Origin: Thamnidium elegans | Lineage: Eukaryota; Mucoromycota; Mucoromycetes; Mucorales; Mucoraceae | Direction of reading: 5' to 3' | Length of the DNA: 64,000 bases | Assembly: GCA_025201345.1 (NCBI GenBank) | Contig: JAIXMG010000009.1 | Coordinates: forward strand, 186,001 to 250,000 | Shown here: positions 58,662 through 64,000 of the stretch, in pieces | How the letters are laid out: each line of letters opens with the position of its first letter | Numbering within the stretch: position 1 is the first letter of the stretch | The notes under the pieces: model-generated | The model's database searches: none | Told to the model about the DNA's origin: nothing | The model's input: only the letters and a program-made list of their open reading frames with translations | Position numbers and translations under genes: made by a program

Positions 58662-61154
58662 GGGTTTTTTTATCATAAAAAATGTAATTTATACTTATTG
58701 ATTTTCCCCTATCCTCCCCCTTTTTATTTTTTATTTTAGTGCTGGATTGAATTTAGCTGAATTATATTATAAAAATGAAATGATAAAAGAAGCTTTGCAA
58801 GTATATCGTAGACTATCTGAAACAAGTACAGTATCCACTATCTGTTGGAAAGCAAAAATCGAGTTATCAAAGCTGATCGTGTTTGAAGGATGTGGTACCG
58901 AACTAGATCAAGCACAAGTGTATTCTTTATTAATTCAAATGCAATCGAAACCACACGATTTAGCGCAGGTATATGAAATACTTGGTTACTGTTCAGAAAA
59001 CGGAATAGGAACCATAGCCAACAAGCAAGCGTCTTTAAATTGGTATATATCTTGTACAAATCAAAAGGAAATCGATTGGGCTAAACAGCGCTCACTTTGT
59101 AGACTCGTCAACTTTTATATTGATGATCAAGATTATCTTTCTGCTTTCAAATATCTGCAAAAACTAAAACCGGATCTAGATGATATGAGTCAATTATCGG
59201 AAGATGCAAGTATACAAGCTCGTCGCATGAGATACTATTTAGGTATATAATAAGTTTTTTTTTTTAAAAAGAAGTATAACCAACTTAAAAAATACTATAT
59301 TTAGGTTATATGCTAATACATGGTCTGGGTACAGAAGTTTTAATACCTGAAGGTATTTCTTGGTTGACGTTTGCGGCCGATGAAGGAGATAACGATGCAG
59401 CATACGAACTTGGTGGATACTATACATCTATAAATGAAGAAGAAGAAGCAAAGCATAGATATGAAGAAGGTACAGGCCATGCTGGTTGTATGCGTGCATT
59501 AGCTTTACTTTTACTCTTGGAGGAAAATGATATGTCTAACGAATCCGACGAGTATGACGGTAGTGTAACTATTTTGGAATTATTCGAACAAGCCGCCGAA
59601 CTTGGTGATACCATATCCTTATATCAATTAGGCCTTATTCATGAAAATGGGCTGGGCACAGTTGTGTTTAAAGATATCGAAAAGGCACTTTCATTTTATA
59701 CTCAAGCAGCCACTGCCTCATATGAATTGGCAATGGTTAAATCGGGAGAAATCCTAGGCAATATAATGGGCCACCATGTAAAAGCAATGTATTGGTTTCA
59801 AAAGGCGGTAGATTTAACGAATAATATTAAAGCCAAAGTAATGTTAATTTCGTACGGTTTTCAAGGATTCGGTACAACCAACCGTAACGACACGGATCAT
59901 TTTAATGCGCTGCAAGAATTGATTGAAAGAGAAGTCGTAGAACCATCTGAAACATATTTTAAGCAGCAAGAATATGATGAAAAGGTATCTGAAAACGAAG
60001 TAGGTCTTGGGTTAGCATTTTATATACTAGGACAGTGTTATGAGATTGGTCGAGGAACAAGCAGTGATATATCCCTAGCAAAAGAATGGTACCGTCGTTC
60101 TGTACTTATTTCACGAAATGTGGATGCCATGTGGAGACTAGGAGTGATATATTGTACCTTGGAAACTGATCATATCAGTGCTTTAGAATGGTTCAGAAAA
60201 GCTGCAGAAAAAGGAAGACATCGAGATTCGCATTACCAGTTAGGACTATTTCATTTAAACGGTTTGGGTAAACTGGAGCCAAACATGATTGCGGCCCAAA
60301 AATACTTTTCCAAGGCATCAGAGCAAGGTCACGCATTAGCAACTTATGAGCTAGCACGTATCGTTTGGAATTATAAACAAGATCATACATTTGGTTACGA
60401 GTTATTCAAGTTGGCAGGAAAACTTCAAGTTGCAGATGCGTTAAGAGAACTGGGTCACTTATCGCACACGGGGTTTTCGTTTCAAGGTATTATGATTGTA
60501 GTACAAGATTATAAACGTGCATTTGCCTATTACTGCGAATCAGCACAATTGGGAGATGCTATAGCTGCATTAATGGTAGGTAACTATTTCGAAGAAGGGT
60601 ATCTAAAAGAAGAACTGGGTAAAGATAGTGAGAGAGCGTTACAATGGTATGAATCGGCCTATCGATTAAACGGTGGTGGTTTAGCCGAATTAGCCATTGG
60701 TAAATTAAAGCATACAATGGCAGATACTATTATAGATCCGAAAGAGGCAGAAGATATGAGGGAAGAAGCATTTGTTTGGTTTGAAAGCGCAGCAAGTGAT
60801 GTCAGCAATACTATTTCTGGTGTATGTGCTCGAATTATGGTAGCTTTATATTATTTAAATAGTTGGGGACGTAAACCACAAGATGCCAAGGCCGGGTTTC
60901 ATATGCTGTTAGATATTGCAGAATCTGGTGGAAGCGAAGCTTATGTAATTGTTGCTAAATGTTATGAAAAAGGTGTTGGGACTGAACACGACATGAGTAA
61001 AGCGCTAATATACTGGGAAATGGCAGCTGATAAGAATGAACACAATGCACTCGTAAGAGTTGGAGAAATATATGAATTAGGATTAACTGGACAACAACCG
61101 GATAAAAGTATAGCAGATAGTTATTACAACAGAGCAATGATTGGTAAGAGTTAA
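56544..61154 (+). CDS. Giant Sel1-like repeat protein
   Basis: Four exons, 56544-57224, 57298-58619, 58740-59242 and 59305-61154, all GT-AG and in frame, give 1451 aa. The sequence is made almost wholly of Sel1-like repeats with the pattern A...LG..Y..G.G...D...A..WY..AA..G; examples are APAQRTLGIMYAEGIGIEKN, AQYSVGLYYENGLYINVDIK and AYVIVAKCYEKGVGTEHDMS. There are about 25-30 units, many degenerate. No signal peptide or membrane helix is seen, so it is likely a cytosolic scaffold, unlike the ER Hrd3/SEL1L proteins. A role in chitin synthase regulation (as for Chs4/Skt5) is possible for SLR proteins but there is no CAAX-type tail. The third intron start was placed after TCAGT at 58619 because only that keeps the frame. 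Confidence 0.85.
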
Positions 61155-61422
61155 AATGTGTGTCTTTTTTTTTTGCATATAAACTAATATTTTAGTTTTT
61201 AGAAACTGTTGATAATGAATGTTATTCTTCTTCATCATCTTCTTCTGTATCATTATTTTCAGATAAAACATTACCATAATACTAATGTATAATATTATAA
61301 TCATTTTAATTCTGTAACATATCTCTTCCCAAATAAATACTTTTTTGTCCTACAATCTTTTTTTTTTTTTTTTTTTTTTTCTTCCTTATAAAATGCTTGG
61401 CAAAGAGTAATCTCTCTTACCC

Positions 61423-61455
<33 letters not shown>

Positions 61456-61457
61456 AC
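61155..61457. other. Short intergenic, no gene
   Basis: It has poly-T near 61359-61380 and a (TTA)n microsatellite at about 61422-61454 directly upstream of the next start codon. Confidence 0.6.
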
Positions 61458-62761
61458 ATGTCGAAAAAAGAAAACGCCTTTTACTATTCCTTCACTTCAC
61501 CTTCACTCCCTTCTACTTCTTCTTCCAACCCTAGTGCACCAAAGAATATGGAATTAGCCCCACCTTCTTATGACGAAGCTGTTGTTCCTTCTTCCGCAGC
61601 AACAGAACCTTCACCACCCCCCAATAGACTTAGTTATGATGGTTATATATTGGATTCATCTAGTCCACCTTTTAACCCCAATTTACCATCACAAGGTTCA
61701 ACAGCTGATTATGGACCCTATGTTGATAATCCAACCGATGGTTTAGCTGATGCGCCATTGCTTGGCAATATACAATCACGGTCTCAAGAATATACGGAAT
61801 TTGCGGGTCGACCAGCCCCACCCAATTATTCTTTATACCGAGCCAAATTCAAGACGGTAAAGGAAGGTGTTATTTCCAGAGATACGCATATCAATAAAGA
61901 TCCTGAAGCTTTGGTTCAATTCTTATATCAACATAATAACCGTCCACGCATGACAATACACTTTTACGGTAAAATTTAATATATATTTGTATACATCTAT
62001 ATATCTGTATATTCACTGCTTTAAAAATTTAGGATATCACGAAGAAACAGAATATACGACAACAACCACACGAAATAGCGATGGAGAACTTGTTCAAGAA
62101 CGTCGACCTACTACACGTCGTATTGATGATTTTAACTTTGATTTTAACATTAGTGAACAAATATCTACTACCTGCCAAGGGGTTTATATTGTACCAGATA
62201 AAGAAACAGGCGAAATCAAAAACTTGAGGGACTTGTGTAATGAATATGTTCATGAAAAGAATATATTAAAAGAATTAAAGCTTACAAAAGAAATCAATTG
62301 GGATTTCAATGGATTAACGCGAGGTAAATATACAAATACATATGTTTTTATTGTATATATATATATATATATACTTATACTTTATTATATATATAGCTTT
62401 GACAACAGCTATTCGTAATAGCGGATTTTATGAAAATATAGAGATTTCATTTCAAATGGAAAATCATGAAATTATAGTCAAGACAGATCATGATGTATCA
62501 CGATGGATTGATAACAAGTATATCAGATTCTTCTTTTTTATCACTTGCCTTTGGATAATTACATGGCCTGTTATTTGGTTATTTAAAAAGAGTTTTGGAC
62601 ATAAAACCTTAAAGAGCTCTTGGAATATGAATATCTCTGAACGTGATTGGTATGCTATGCATGTACAGGAAGTAGTAAATAGCTGTAAAGGTACAAATGT
62701 ATTCTTTAGATCTAATAACTCAAGACCATCAAATGTTCGCTTTAACGGCTTATTTAGATGA
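61458..62761 (+). CDS. Conserved fungal membrane protein with PPxY motif, function unknown
   Basis: Three exons, 61458-61968, 62033-62323 and 62397-62761, give 388 aa in frame. The N-terminal third is disordered and Ser/Pro-rich with PPSYDEA, a PPxY motif that recruits Nedd4/Rsp5 ubiquitin ligases. The conserved core runs from GVISRDTHINKDPEALVQFL through MTIHFYGYHEETEYTTTTT and IDDFNFDFNISEQI. One or two membrane helices follow (FFFFITCLWIITWPVIWLF), then ERDWYAMHVQEVVNS and a C-terminal FNGLFR. I recognise this as a fungal-wide uncharacterised protein, but I know no assigned function. An adaptor for Rsp5-type ubiquitination is inferred from the PPxY motif alone. Confidence 0.8.
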
Positions 62762-62842
62762 TGAAAAAAAAAATCTCTCCCCTTCCCCTTCTCACCCTTT
62801 ATCATTTCTTTTCTTTTTTTATGATCTCCTAACTCCTAATCA

Positions 62843-62874
<32 letters not shown>

Positions 62875-62909
62875 GTATAAATATATATATTAAAATAAAG
62901 AAAGATACA

Positions 62910-64000
62910 CTATATGTGTTGATGAGGTTTTATATCTACTTGATTAGGTTTATAGTAATGATCTGTACCATAGGATGGATCTGAATACGTATGATCAGTT
63001 GTATTATTATATGGTTGATACTGTTGAGCCATATCATAACTAGTGTTATTTGTAGCCAGTGGTTGTTGCCCTTCATAATAATAACCTGCATCATCATAAT
63101 AACCTGTAACTTCTTGTTGTTGTTGTTGTTGCTGCTGCTGTTGCTGTTGATAATAATAAGGTTGTGCTTCTAATTGAGATTGATAAGGTGGAACAAATCC
63201 TCTACTACCATTATTATTATATACATCTTCAGTTGTGCCGCCATAATAGTTTCCTTGATCGTTTAGTCTAGGGATAGTAGGAGATACTGGAGTAACAGCA
63301 GCATTTGTAGCAAGTGCTGATTGCATAGCTGGAGATCTATGATGAGGAAAATCCGTATCTGCTAATCCAAAGTCTTCAAAATCTGCTGAACGCTTGTTAC
63401 TACGTTTAGCGCAACCTCCGTGTCTATTTATCCAAGTCAATGCACCACCAATTAATGCTACTCCGACTTTTCAAGGAGAAAGTATAAAAAAAAACAGGGA
63501 GTAACATATGAGTTAATAAAGTCTATATATATTACATGATACAACTTACAAATACTACCAACTACTGCACCGACAATCGTACCTGTCTTATTTCCTGACG
63601 TATTTTTATTATTGTCTGCAGCAGATTTATTTACTACTCCACTAATGTTAGTTGATGAAGCATTATCTGATTCATCAGTGGAGTCTGAATCATCACTGGA
63701 TTTAGTAGCTGTATTCTTCTTATTTTCAGTAGGTGTCTTGTTCGATTTATGTGTAGATTCTCCTGAAGAATTAGATGTAGTTGGTGCAGGTGTATTAGGT
63801 ACTACGGGTGTATTATGTGGATTATGTGTAGTGGGTGAGTCTGTATTACTAGATGGTGGAGGTGGAGGTGGAGTATCAGTAGTAGGGTCTGCTGGTTTAG
63901 GGGTAGTAGCAGGCGGTGTCTTTTCAGTAGTAGTAGTAGTAGCTGGTGGTGGTGGTGGGGGTGGAGGAAGCGGCAAGTTAGTAGTGCTAGCAGGCGGAGG
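62910..64000 (-). CDS. Ser/Thr/Pro-rich single-pass membrane protein, C-terminal part
   Basis: Partial: the 5' end lies beyond base 64000. Exons 64000-63550 and 63466-62910 are joined in frame across an 83-nt intron. The visible extracellular part is very rich in Pro, Thr and Ser (poly-Pro, TTTTTEKTPP, STDESDNASS), as in O-mannosylated wall sensors. A glycine-rich membrane helix is split by the intron (GTIVGAVVGSIF / GVALIGGALTW). It is followed by a basic stop-transfer (RHGGCAKRSNKR) and a Tyr/Gln-rich cytoplasmic tail with a poly-Q run and many YY pairs. The layout is like the WSC/Mid2 sensors or other fungal proteins with a glycine-zipper TM. The N-terminal domain that would decide is not in the window. 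Confidence 0.75.

Noticed and set aside
1..64000. CRISPR arrays, bacterial operons, rRNA genes
   Set aside because: None seen; the repeats present are microsatellites or palindromes without spacer structure.

Overview
The window is AT-rich nuclear DNA of a filamentous fungus, most likely Mucoromycota and probably a Mucorales. The evidence is: short (about 50-90 nt) GT-AG introns in almost every gene; a chitin synthase fused to a myosin motor-like domain; fungal-specific genes (Spc19-like DASH subunit, THI5/NMT1-type HMP-P synthase, COX16, Sip3/Lam-type lipid transfer protein); and fossils of a Fanzor nuclease, a KDZ transposase, Tc1/mariner-like DDE transposases and a Ty3/gypsy-like protease. 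I cannot fix the genus from sequence alone.

Layout. 1-4.6 kb: the 3' part of a Sip3/Lam-like PH-GRAM-VASt protein, a kinetochore DASH Spc19-like gene, and a convergent gene with two PAH-like repeats. 4.8-16.4 kb: a transposon graveyard with pieces of DDE transposase, gypsy protease and KDZ transposase, a frameshifted multi-pass membrane protein gene, and two foldback (MITE-like) palindromes. 16.8-44.9 kb: a dense housekeeping stretch with a CofD/YvcK-like protein, an orphan 7-TM protein, THI5 with a TPP riboswitch in its 3' region, eIF3 subunit L, GCN20/ABCF3, an F-box protein, an O-fucosyltransferase-like protein, a malonyl-CoA synthetase-like enzyme, COX16, CSN4 and the myosin-chitin synthase. 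46.5-52.7 kb: a disordered polyQ protein and eIF5. 53.4-55.2 kb: a decayed Fanzor. 56.5-64 kb: a 1451-residue Sel1-repeat protein, a PPxY-motif membrane protein, and the C-terminal part of a Ser/Thr/Pro-rich single-pass membrane protein.

How genes relate. Three genes belong to translation initiation or its control (eIF3L, GCN20, eIF5), and eIF3L and GCN20 share a 258-bp divergent promoter. THI5 makes the pyrimidine half of thiamine, and its transcript appears to sense TPP through an aptamer placed after the stop codon. This resembles plant THIC more than the usual fungal 5'/intronic arrangement and is the most interesting signal here. The gene models below were joined by hand from splice signals, and reading frame was checked across every junction.
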